Translations under genes and position numbers: made by a program | Notes under the pieces: generated by a model | Told to the model about the DNA's origin: nothing | Databases searched by the model: none | The model's input: only the letters and a program-made list of their open reading frames with translations | NCBI GenBank assembly: GCA_050256015.1 | Contig: JBFWIL010000095.1 | Coordinates: forward strand, 1 to 9,088 | Length of the DNA stretch: 9,088 nt | Direction: 5' to 3' | Origin: JBFWIL01 sp050256015 | GTDB taxonomy: Bacteria > Bacteroidota > Bacteroidia > Bacteroidales > Prolixibacteraceae | In this document: in pieces, positions 1-6,448 of the stretch | How the letters are laid out: each line of letters begins with the position of its first letter | Numbering within the stretch: the first letter of the stretch is position 1

Positions 1-416
1 GGACGTGTGGGAGCAATGGGCGTGGTTTCGTAAATGTCGTTTACTACTTTGGTGAGACGAATAAAAGCAATTGTAAAAAGAACGACCAGATAGATCCGGG
101 CCAGGGCGTACAGAATAGCCGTCAACAGTTCCGATTCGGGAAATTCATGGAACTGGTATACAATATAGGCAGCTGGTAAATGAGCCAGAGCTGCTAGCAC
201 TTTGCGGCTCACCAGAAAATCATCCCATTTGGTTGCGGTTTTGCGGAAGTAACGATGGGCCAGTCTGACCAGAATGGCCCGGGTTATTTTCTGGGCAGTC
301 AAAGCCAGCAGCATGATGCTTAGCAGAGACAGGATAACCGTCATATAAGCGGTCCAGCCTTCGGACAGATTCAGACGGGAGAAAAAAGGATAATAAAAAT
401 TGTGAATGGTTTCCAT
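1..416 (-). CDS. MscS-family mechanosensitive ion channel (N-terminal part, cut by window edge)
   Basis: Reading the minus strand from ATG at 416 gives 138 open codons with no stop before the left edge. The protein has no cleavable signal. It shows three likely membrane segments at about residues 22-40, 72-88 and 98-120. Between the first two lies a basic/aromatic stretch with KWDDFLVSRK (63-72). The segment after the third helix, VVNDIYETTPIAPTR (124-138), resembles the region just before the pore helix in larger MscS/YbdG-type channels, which reads roughly NDIYxxxPIxxRPIKGY. Such inner-membrane channels open under membrane tension and release solutes during hypo-osmotic shock. The pore-lining helix and cytoplasmic beta/vestibule domain would lie outside the window, so the family call rests on the N-terminal part only. 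The gene is divergent from the M64 peptidase gene with 64 bp between the starts. No good TAnnTTTG box was found for it; TATTTTAG on the minus strand (472-465) is a one-mismatch candidate. Confidence 0.72.
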   Translation of the reverse strand, partial: METIHNFYYPFFSRLNLSEGWTAYMTVILSLLSIMLLALTAQKITRAILVRLAHRYFRKTATKWDDFLVSRKVLAALAHLPAAYIVYQFHEFPESELLTAILYALARIYLVVLFTIAFIRLTKVVNDIYETTPIAPTR

Positions 417-452
417 AGACCGGGTGCGCTTACTTGTTTGCAGATTTGTACT

Positions 453-460
453 TAACTTTG
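453..460 (+). promoter_or_regulatory. Bacteroidota -7 promoter box for the M64 peptidase gene
   Basis: TAACTTTG matches the Bacteroidota -7 consensus TAnnTTTG and lies 20 nt before the ATG at 481, giving an expected leader of about 14 nt. A TTG at 434-436 could be the -33 element, but the gap of 16 nt is a little short. The box is followed by CAGG, as in the ftsE and murB promoters. The leader (taaaatagtaaataa) is A-rich and has no Shine-Dalgarno, which is usual in this phylum. Confidence 0.6.
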
Positions 461-480
461 CAGGCTAAAATAGTAAATAA

Positions 481-1767
481 ATGCGGTCTATGAAAAGTGT
501 TTGTCGTATTCTGGTCTTGCTGGTTATTCCGGTATTGTGCAGTGCTGCCGGCGGAACAAAGCGGCTGTTTACTGATGCTGCCTTGCGTATTGACTATTTG
601 CTGGTAGGAAACAATCAGCATACCCAGGTTTGTGTTCGGCAAATCAGTAAGGAATCCCGGTACGGAGGGTGTGCCGGAGGGATGGTGGATACGCTTGTAT
701 ACGGGACCTTTAGCTACCGGATGGTTGAGGCAGCTACCGGATGCCTGCTTTTTTCCAGGGGGTTTTGTCCGCTTTTCCAGGAGTGGCAAACCACACCAGA
801 GGCAGTGAAGGTAAACCGAAGCTTCTATCAGGTTGCTGTACTTCCTTTTCCTTTAGTCCCGGTGCGCTTTGAGATAGACCGCAGGGAAAGGGATGGCAGC
901 CGGAAATTGTTGCTTTCTCTGGAAATTGATCCTGATGATTATTTTATTGCCAGGGAATCGGTACCCGACTGGCCGGTAACGATGCTTCAGGATCGGGGTG
1001 ATCCTTCCCGGAGGCTGGATCTGGTGTTTTTATCTGAAGGCTATCGGGCGGAGGAACTGGATCGTTTCGAAGCTGATGTTAGCAGGCTTGCCGACAGCCT
1101 GTTTGCCGTTTCACCCTTTCGTGAATTGCGTGACCGCTTCAACATCTGTGCGGTCCGGGTTCCCTCAAGGGAATCCGGAACCGATATACCCGGAGAACGG
1201 ATTTACAGGAATACGGCTTTCAATACGACCTTTTATACTTTTGACATTCCCCGCTACCTGACCACTACCGATATGAAGGCCGTACACGATGCCGCTTCGG
1301 CGGTTCCCTATGATCATCTTTGCCTGCTGGTGAACAGCGACCGTTACGGGGGAGGCGGATTTTACAATTTTCTGACAGTGGCTACGGCCGGGAATGAATT
1401 AAGTGCCCGGGTACTTGTGCATGAATTGGGACATGCCCTGGCCGGACTGGCCGACGAATATTACAGCCCGGCCGTGGCTTACGAGGAATTTTACAATATA
1501 AGGCAGGAACCCTGGGAGCCGAACCTTACCACACTGGTTGATTTTGACCGCAAATGGAAGGATATGCTGGAGGAAGATACTCCGGTTCCCACTCCGCGGG
1601 AACCGCGTTATCACAATACGCTGGGCGTATTTGAAGGGGGAGGTTATGTGGGCAAGGGCATTTACAGTCCGGCTCAGCATTGCCGCATGAGAAGCAATGA
1701 GGCGGATGATTTCTGTCCGGTTTGCCGGCGGGCCATTGTCCGGGCCGTTAAAAGCTATTGCCAGTAG
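481..1767 (+). CDS. Secreted M64-family (IgA-peptidase-type) zinc metallopeptidase
   Basis: This 428-residue protein starts with a signal peptide: basic MRSMKSVCR, a hydrophobic core, and a probable cleavage after SAA near residue 23. The cell envelope or exterior is therefore its likely place of action. Residues about 24-150 look like the beta-rich N-terminal domain that precedes the catalytic domain in Bacteroidota M64 proteins. The catalytic part (about 160-425) contains HELGHALAGLAD (314-325), a metzincin-like HExxHxxxGxxD zinc site. H314, H318 and D325 are the expected ligands and E315 the catalytic base. CRM (401-403) is a candidate Met-turn, with M403, followed by a FCPVC motif (C412, C415). 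All key residues are present, so an active enzyme is expected. M64 was founded on a Clostridium IgA protease, but most family members have unknown substrates, and IgA cleavage should not be assumed here. An alternative start at M4 (490) would keep the signal peptide; 481 is favoured by the -7 box spacing only weakly. The stop is 6 nt from the convergent LOG-family gene. Confidence 0.9.
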   Translation: MRSMKSVCRILVLLVIPVLCSAAGGTKRLFTDAALRIDYLLVGNNQHTQVCVRQISKESRYGGCAGGMVDTLVYGTFSYRMVEAATGCLLFSRGFCPLFQEWQTTPEAVKVNRSFYQVAVLPFPLVPVRFEIDRRERDGSRKLLLSLEIDPDDYFIARESVPDWPVTMLQDRGDPSRRLDLVFLSEGYRAEELDRFEADVSRLADSLFAVSPFRELRDRFNICAVRVPSRESGTDIPGERIYRNTAFNTTFYTFDIPRYLTTTDMKAVHDAASAVPYDHLCLLVNSDRYGGGGFYNFLTVATAGNELSARVLVHELGHALAGLADEYYSPAVAYEEFYNIRQEPWEPNLTTLVDFDRKWKDMLEEDTPVPTPREPRYHNTLGVFEGGGYVGKGIYSPAQHCRMRSNEADDFCPVCRRAIVRAVKSYCQ

Positions 1768-1773
1768 GTCAGG

Positions 1774-2400
1774 TCATTTCTGCAGACCGGAATTTTTCTG
1801 TCCCTGTTCCCGGGAGGCTGTTTCTCCGCGTGCGTCGTGCCATTTTTTCAGTGGAGCCGGAGGGATATAAGTGCTCAGGTATTCCATTGTTTTTGTTGCA
1901 GAGGAGGCGATATGATACAGTTGTCTGTATCCCGGCCGGGCGAATTGTTCACTGAAGGAACGTTCAAATTGCCGGAACAGGTCGTTGAAAAAGCCATTTG
2001 TATTGAGAAAGACCACGGCTTTGTTGTGGTAATCGAGCTGTTTCAGGGTGATAACCTCCAGAATTTCTTCCAATGTCCCGAATCCGCCAGGAAGAGCGAT
2101 AAAAGCATCGGCCAGTTTCCGCATAACGGCTTTCCGTTCCATCATGTCGCTGGAAACAATCAGTTTGCCGGCATGGGGTGACCCCAGATTGAACCGGTTT
2201 AGCTTTTCCGGAATGACTCCGATCGTTTTTGCTCCTGCTCTGGAGGCAGAAGCAAGAAGCTGATGCATCAGTCCGACGTTTGCCCCTCCGTTGATGAGTG
2301 TATGACCGTTTTCCCCGATCAGAAGGGCCAGCTGTTCTGCTTCTTCCGCATAAACCGGAGCAATGGAATTGCTGGAAGATGAATAGATACAGATGTTCAT
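1774..2400 (-). CDS. LOG-family (TIGR00730-type) Rossmann-fold protein, putative nucleotide 5'-monophosphate phosphoribohydrolase
   Basis: The 208-residue protein has the signatures of the LOG / 'lysine decarboxylase-like' family: an N-terminal beta strand with serine-rich loop (MNICIYSSSS), GGANVGLM (38-45), MERK (87-90) and PGGFGTLEE (104-112). The last two form the nucleotide and active-site region. Characterised relatives hydrolyse cytokinin riboside 5'-monophosphate, AMP or related nucleotides to free base and ribose 5-phosphate. In bacteria the physiological substrate is often unclear, and the older name lysine decarboxylase is misleading. It is a soluble cytoplasmic protein without signal or membrane segment. 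The C-terminal 30 residues (about 179-208) are polar and charged and lie beyond the conserved fold. The start at 2400 begins directly at the first beta strand. It lies 56 nt downstream of the gyrB stop on the same strand. I see no TAnnTTTG box in that gap, so co-transcription with gyrB is plausible. Its stop is 6 nt from the convergent M64 gene. Confidence 0.88.
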   Translation of the reverse strand: MNICIYSSSSNSIAPVYAEEAEQLALLIGENGHTLINGGANVGLMHQLLASASRAGAKTIGVIPEKLNRFNLGSPHAGKLIVSSDMMERKAVMRKLADAFIALPGGFGTLEEILEVITLKQLDYHNKAVVFLNTNGFFNDLFRQFERSFSEQFARPGYRQLYHIASSATKTMEYLSTYIPPAPLKKWHDARGETASREQGQKNSGLQK

Positions 2401-2456
2401 CGTTTGAAATATCCACTTAATACGTAATTCTTTTCAGAGGCTGACAACAGTCCAAC

Positions 2457-4427
2457 TTAGGCGTCAATGTTGGCATAGACCGCATGGTCTTCAATAAACT
2501 GGCGTCTTGGAGGAACTTCGTCTCCCATCAGCATGCTGAAAATCCGGTCGGCTTCGGCGGCATTCTCAATGGTAATTTGTCTCAGAATACGCTTTTCCGG
2601 ATCCATGGTGGTTGTCCAAAGCTGTTCAGCGTTCATTTCTCCAAGACCTTTGTAACGCTGTACATGTACGGTCGATTCTTTCCCCTCGGCCCATTCGTTG
2701 ATTAAAAGCAGGCGTTGTTGATCGGTCCAGGCATATGCTTCCTTTTTCCCTTTTTTGACAAAGAAAAGAGGAGGAGTAGCGATATAGAGATATCCCGCTT
2801 TGATGATTTCTTTCATATACCGGAAAAAGAAAGTCATGATCAACGTATCAATATGGCTACCGTCCACATCGGCATCGGTCATGATAATGATCTTGTGGTA
2901 ACGAAGTCTGGAAAGATTCAGGGCTTTGGCGTCATCTTCGGTGCCCACAGTTACGCCCAGTGCTGTGAAGATGTTGCGGATTTCATCGCTCTCAAATACA
3001 CGGTGCTGCATGGCCTTCTCAACGTTCAGGATTTTTCCTCTCAACGGAAGTATGGCCTGAAAACGCCTGTTGCGTCCTTGCTTGGCCGTTCCTCCGGCCG
3101 AGTCTCCCTCAACCAGGAAGATTTCACAAAGCGAAGGATCGCGTTCCGAACAGTCGGCCAGTTTTCCTGGCAGCCCTCCGCCCGACAGCACATTTTTGCG
3201 CTGAACCAGTTCCCTTGCCTTCCGGGCAGCATGACGGGCCTGCGCAGCCAGAATGACCTTGTTGACAATGGACTTGGCTTCTTTGGGATTTTCTTCCAGA
3301 TAAATGGAGAGCATTTCGCTTACGGTCTGATCTACAGGCAGACTGATTTCCGAATTTCCCAGTTTTGTCTTGGTCTGCCCTTCAAACTGGGGCTCTGCAA
3401 CCTTAATGGAGATTACGGCAGTGAGGCCTTCCCTGAAATCATCCCCGCTGATGTCAAACTTCAGTTTGCTGAGCATGCCTGTGGCATCAGCGTAATTTTT
3501 CAGCGTACGGGTCAGACCTCTCCGGAAACCGGTCATGTGGGTGCCTCCCTCAATGGTATTGATGTTGTTTACATATGAGTGTATGTTTTCCGTAAACCCC
3601 GTATTGTAGCTTAAGGCAATTTCTACGGGAATTTCTCCTTTTTCCGAATTGATGTGGATTGGTTTGTCAATCAGCTTTTCTCTGGTGCCGTCCAGGTATT
3701 CCACAAATTCTTTCAGACCGTCTTCGGAGTAAAATACTTCCCTCCGGTAATTTTCTTCCTCGTCTTTTTCGCGCCTGTCGGTAATAGACAGGGAAATGCC
3801 TGCATTCAAAAATGCCAACTCCCGGAGCCGGGCCGAAAGGATCTCGAATTTGAAGACCGTGGTAAGGAAAATAGTTTGATCGGGCTTAAAGCTGATGGTG
3901 GTCCCCGTCCGGTCGGTTTCTCCAACCACCTTTACCGGGGAAAGGGGCTTCCCGGAACGAAACTCCTGAACCCATATTTTACCATCCCTGTGAATTTCGG
4001 CTTTCAGGTGAGCGGCGAGTGCATTAACACAAGACACGCCAACTCCGTGCAAACCGCCGGAAACCTTATAACTTCCCTTGTCAAATTTTCCTCCTGCATG
4101 CAGTACGGTCAGAACAACTTCCAGGGCCGAACGGTTTTCTTTGCTGTGCAGTTCTGTCGGAATTCCACGGCCGTTATCCACAACGGTGATGGAATTATCT
4201 TCGTTGATATAAACTTCAATGTGGGTACAATATCCGGCCAAAGCCTCATCTATGGAATTATCAATAACCTCGTACACCAGATGGTGAAGTCCTTTTTCGT
4301 TGACATCGCCGATGTACATGGCCGGACGTTTCCGAACGGCTTCCAGCCCTTCCAGTACCTGAATACTGTCGGCCGAATAGTTACCGTTTTCATTTCCGTT
4401 TATGATCTTGTTTTCTGATTCGCTCAT
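2457..4427 (-). CDS. gyrB: DNA gyrase subunit B
   Basis: With the start at 4427 this is a 656-residue protein, the usual length for GyrB lacking the proteobacterial TOPRIM insert. It is the ATPase and TOPRIM subunit of gyrase, which with GyrA introduces negative supercoils. The GHKL ATPase domain shows YEVIDNSIDEA with catalytic E53 and Mg-binding N57, DNGRGIP (84-90), the ATP-lid GGLHGVGVS (124-132) and the transducer QTK loop (351-353). The TOPRIM domain has EGDSAGG (440-446), PLRGKILNVEKA (461-472) and DADVDG (518-523). The C-terminal end has QRYKGLGEMNAEQLW. All catalytic residues are intact. An in-frame ATG at 4454 would add nine residues, but it overlaps the likely -7 box (4459-4452). 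The ATG at 4427 (MSESENK) leaves a leader of about 18 nt and is chosen. ParE was considered; overall length and the C-terminal EMNAEQLW/MDP region fit GyrB better. It is divergent from ftsE, with the LOG-family gene downstream. Confidence 0.96.
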   Translation of the reverse strand: MSESENKIINGNENGNYSADSIQVLEGLEAVRKRPAMYIGDVNEKGLHHLVYEVIDNSIDEALAGYCTHIEVYINEDNSITVVDNGRGIPTELHSKENRSALEVVLTVLHAGGKFDKGSYKVSGGLHGVGVSCVNALAAHLKAEIHRDGKIWVQEFRSGKPLSPVKVVGETDRTGTTISFKPDQTIFLTTVFKFEILSARLRELAFLNAGISLSITDRREKDEEENYRREVFYSEDGLKEFVEYLDGTREKLIDKPIHINSEKGEIPVEIALSYNTGFTENIHSYVNNINTIEGGTHMTGFRRGLTRTLKNYADATGMLSKLKFDISGDDFREGLTAVISIKVAEPQFEGQTKTKLGNSEISLPVDQTVSEMLSIYLEENPKEAKSIVNKVILAAQARHAARKARELVQRKNVLSGGGLPGKLADCSERDPSLCEIFLVEGDSAGGTAKQGRNRRFQAILPLRGKILNVEKAMQHRVFESDEIRNIFTALGVTVGTEDDAKALNLSRLRYHKIIIMTDADVDGSHIDTLIMTFFFRYMKEIIKAGYLYIATPPLFFVKKGKKEAYAWTDQQRLLLINEWAEGKESTVHVQRYKGLGEMNAEQLWTTTMDPEKRILRQITIENAAEADRIFSMLMGDEVPPRRQFIEDHAVYANIDA

Positions 4428-4451
4428 CGATATCTGTTTTTTTACAATAGG

Positions 4452-4459
4452 CAAATATA
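4452..4459 (-). promoter_or_regulatory. Bacteroidota -7 promoter box for gyrB
   Basis: On the minus strand 4459-4452 reads TATATTTG, a full match to TAnnTTTG, 24 nt upstream of the ATG at 4427. It decides the gyrB start, because the in-frame upstream ATG at 4454 falls inside the box and would not be transcribed. No clear TTG -33 element was found at the expected distance. Confidence 0.6.
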
Positions 4460-4495
4460 GTAAAAATTCAGCTCAGAAGGGACTCCGGAAGCGGA

Positions 4496-4523
4496 TTAAA
4501 ACGTATTTTTATTTACGTCTTAA
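4496..4523. repeat. Inverted repeat in the gyrB-ftsE divergent intergenic region (possible operator)
   Basis: The left arm TTAAAACGTA (4496-4505) and right arm TACGTCTTAA (4514-4523) are inverted copies matching at 9 of 10 positions, separated by 8 A/T bases. The single mismatch would be a G-U pair in minus-strand RNA. The repeat lies about 37 bp upstream of the gyrB -7 box and 110 bp upstream of the ftsE -7 box, so it should not be inside either transcript. A protein-binding site on DNA is thus more likely than an RNA structure. No known operator was recognised, and the A/T-rich setting raises the odds of chance symmetry. The rest of this 239-bp gap shows only the two -7 boxes and no convincing small gene. 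Confidence 0.4.
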
Positions 4524-4633
4524 ATGACAGATTATCAATTTTTTGTGCTTAAAATAAAAAGTCTTTCCAGATGTTATGCTTGGGTTTACCTGCGTTTGCT
4601 GCAAACCGGTATCCGGGAGTTGATAAAAAAAAG

Positions 4634-4641
4634 TAGTTTTG
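4634..4641 (+). promoter_or_regulatory. Bacteroidota -7 promoter box for ftsE
   Basis: TAGTTTTG is a full TAnnTTTG match 25 nt upstream of the ftsE ATG and is followed by CAGG. The predicted leader is about 19 nt, with a weak purine stretch (gcgaag) directly before the start codon. No well-placed -33 TTG was found; the nearest one (4620-4622) is too close. Confidence 0.55.
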
Positions 4642-4666
4642 CAGGTATCCGAGTAAACGTGCGAAG

Positions 4667-5338
4667 ATGGAAAACAAGCCTGTCATAATCCTCCGGGAGC
4701 TGGATGTTTATCAACAGGAGCGGTGTGTGCTTGAAAAAGTTAATATGCAGCTTGCTGCGGGAGAATGGGTTTACCTTATAGGAAAGGTGGGAAGTGGGAA
4801 GACCAGTCTGATCAGATTGCTCAATGCCGAACTTCCTGTTTTAACAGGAGAAGCCTCGGTTGCCGGCTGGAACCTGGGAAAAATCAAATGGAAGGAAATT
4901 CCGCTTCTGAGACGTAAACTGGGGGTTGTGTTTCAGGATTTCAAACTCCTGGCCGACCGCACAATCCATGACAATCTGTCTTTTGTGCTCAGGGCTACGG
5001 GTTGGAGGGGGCGTGTGGTTATTGAAAACCGCATCCGGGAGGTGATTCGGCGGGTAGAGATGGAAGGGAATCTGGAACGGATGCCCCACGAGTTGTCTGG
5101 GGGAGAACAACAACGGGTAGTAATTGCCCGGGCGTTGCTGAACAACCCGGAAATTATTCTGGCTGATGAGCCGACAGGAAATCTGGACCCGGAGACTTCT
5201 GCTCAGCTGATGCAGATTTTCCGGGAGATCAACGCGCAAGGGAAGACGATACTGATGGCCACACACGATTACCTGATGCTGAATAGGTTCCCTGCGCGTA
5301 TATTGCTGTGTTCGGGGGGCAGGATTACGAATGCCTGA
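4667..5338 (+). CDS. ftsE: Cell division ATP-binding protein FtsE
   Basis: This 223-residue ABC ATPase has the full nucleotide-binding domain: Walker A GKVGSGKTS (39-47), Q-loop VFQDF with Q90, signature LSGGEQQR (143-150), Walker B ILADEPTGNLDPET with catalytic E168, and switch histidine H200. Length, the VGSGK form of Walker A and the LRRKLGVVFQDFKLL stretch fit the FtsE/LolD type, and in Bacteroidota most closely FtsE. FtsE pairs with the membrane protein FtsX at the division site and couples ATP hydrolysis to activation of peptidoglycan hydrolases. No ftsX follows; murB is next, 88 nt downstream with its own -7 box. FtsX is often encoded apart from FtsE in Bacteroidota, so this is not evidence of loss. 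A LolD- or MacB-type ATPase is the main alternative and cannot be excluded without a phylogeny. Confidence 0.87.
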   Translation: MENKPVIILRELDVYQQERCVLEKVNMQLAAGEWVYLIGKVGSGKTSLIRLLNAELPVLTGEASVAGWNLGKIKWKEIPLLRRKLGVVFQDFKLLADRTIHDNLSFVLRATGWRGRVVIENRIREVIRRVEMEGNLERMPHELSGGEQQRVVIARALLNNPEIILADEPTGNLDPETSAQLMQIFREINAQGKTILMATHDYLMLNRFPARILLCSGGRITNA

Positions 5339-5401
5339 AAACCGCCCGGTAATTTCTTTCAACCAGATTTTTTGGGAATGGTTTTTCATTTGACTTCTGA
5401 T

Positions 5402-5409
5402 TATCTTTG
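5402..5409 (+). promoter_or_regulatory. Bacteroidota -7 promoter box for murB
   Basis: TATCTTTG is a full TAnnTTTG match 17 nt before the murB ATG, again followed by CAGG. Transcription would start near 5416, leaving a leader of about 11 nt. A TTTG at 5371-5374 lies 27 bp upstream of the box, too far for a standard -33. murB may therefore be transcribed both from here and by read-through from ftsE. Confidence 0.55.
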
Positions 5410-5426
5410 CAGGAAAAAGCCGCTAT

Positions 5427-6443
5427 ATGGTTTGTTTTCTTAAGAATTGTTCACTTCGTTCCTATAACACTTTTGGGCTGGATTCCCGGGCAAGTTATTA
5501 TTTTGAGTTTACGGAGGAAGAAGATCTTCCGGTGTTTCTGGCTCATTTTGAGGGATGGGAAGAACTACCGCTGTTATTCCTTGGAGGAGGGAGCAACCTG
5601 TTGTTTGCAGCGGATTATCCGGGACTGGTGATCCATGCCCGTTTACCAGGTATCCGGACGGTTAGGGAAGACCGGTACCGGATCTGGCTGGAAGCTGGAG
5701 CCGGTGTGGAATGGGATGATTTTGTCGAATTTTGTGTGCGTTCGGGGTACGGGGGAGCTGAAAATCTGTCGCTGATACCTGGTTATGTGGGTGCGGCTCC
5801 GGTTCAGAATATCGGGGCATACGGAGCGGAAGCCGCGGAACTGGTGGAACGGGTACGGGGTTTTGATATGAAGGATTTTACGTATCGGGAGCTTGTTGCT
5901 GAGGAATGCCGTTTTGCTTACCGGGACAGTATTTTCAAAGGGGAGCTTAAGGGGCGCTTTGTCGTTACCTCTGTGGTGTTCAGGCTGGATAAGTTTCCGC
6001 AGTTCCGGCTGGATTACGGAGATTTGCGTGCGGAAGCCGGCCGTTTGGGCCGGATCTGCCTGGGAAATGTGCGGGAAGCGGTTGTTGCCATTCGGCGCAG
6101 GAAGCTTCCCGATCCCCTGAAATTGGGGAACGCCGGAAGTTTTTTTAAAAATCCGGTAGTTTCGGAGGAGACGGCCGGGCAATTGAAAGAAGCATTTCCT
6201 GATATGCCGGTGTACCAAACAGCTGGCGGTTTTTCAAAACTGGCTGCCGGATGGCTAATTGAACAATGCGGCTGGAAGGGATACAGGGAAGGAGAGGCAG
6301 GAGTTCATGAAGACCAGGCACTCGTATTGGTTAATTACGGGAAAGCTACGGGCTGTCAGCTGCTTTCCCTGGCCGATAAAATCAGGGAATCTGTTTACCG
6401 TCGTTTTGCTGTAGAACTGGAACCGGAGGTCCTGATTGTCTGA
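5427..6443 (+). CDS. murB: UDP-N-acetylenolpyruvoylglucosamine reductase (MurB, type I)
   Basis: The 338-residue protein matches the length of Escherichia coli-type MurB (about 340). It is a cytoplasmic FAD enzyme that uses NADPH to reduce UDP-GlcNAc-enolpyruvate to UDP-MurNAc, the second committed step of peptidoglycan precursor synthesis. It shows the N-terminal NTFGL (14-18), FAD-binding GGGSN (53-57) and IPGYVGAAPVQNIGAYG (117-133). It also has YRDSIFK (165-171, with the conserved arginine R166) and GNAGSFFKNP (234-243) carrying the proton-donor serine S238. The C-terminal LEPEV (331-335) supplies the conserved glutamate. The YRDSxFK motif and C-terminal LEPEV distinguish type I from the shorter type II enzymes. 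All key residues are present. The start at 5427 is the only upstream Met and gives a normal MurB N-terminus. It follows ftsE and converges on the CPD-like gene with a 5-nt gap. Confidence 0.96.
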   Translation: MVCFLKNCSLRSYNTFGLDSRASYYFEFTEEEDLPVFLAHFEGWEELPLLFLGGGSNLLFAADYPGLVIHARLPGIRTVREDRYRIWLEAGAGVEWDDFVEFCVRSGYGGAENLSLIPGYVGAAPVQNIGAYGAEAAELVERVRGFDMKDFTYRELVAEECRFAYRDSIFKGELKGRFVVTSVVFRLDKFPQFRLDYGDLRAEAGRLGRICLGNVREAVVAIRRRKLPDPLKLGNAGSFFKNPVVSEETAGQLKEAFPDMPVYQTAGGFSKLAAGWLIEQCGWKGYREGEAGVHEDQALVLVNYGKATGCQLLSLADKIRESVYRRFAVELEPEVLIV

Positions 6444-6448
6444 GCGGT

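Noticed and set aside
465..472. Minus-strand TATTTTAG as the MscS-gene -7 box
   Set aside because: It has one mismatch in the most conserved part and no -33 partner; too weak to annotate separately.
430..789. Minus-strand open frame (119 codons) spanning the M64 start and promoter
   Set aside because: It overlaps the MscS-M64 intergenic region and the M64 signal peptide, and its translation lacks hydrophobic or domain features.
2715..3578. Long plus-strand open frame (287 codons) inside gyrB
   Set aside because: It is exactly antisense to conserved GyrB sequence, shows no recognisable motif and has no promoter; long antisense frames are common opposite biased coding sequence.
3654..4418. 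Plus-strand open frame (254 codons) opposite the GyrB ATPase domain
   Set aside because: Same reason: shadow of conserved gyrB codons with low-complexity, unrecognisable translation.
2457..4427. ParE (topoisomerase IV subunit B) instead of GyrB
   Set aside because: Length of 656 residues, the ATPase-domain layout and the QRYKGLGEMNAEQLW/MDP C-terminal region fit GyrB; no ParC neighbour is present.
5643..6218. Minus-strand open frame (191 codons) opposite murB
   Set aside because: Antisense to conserved MurB motifs and without any family signature.
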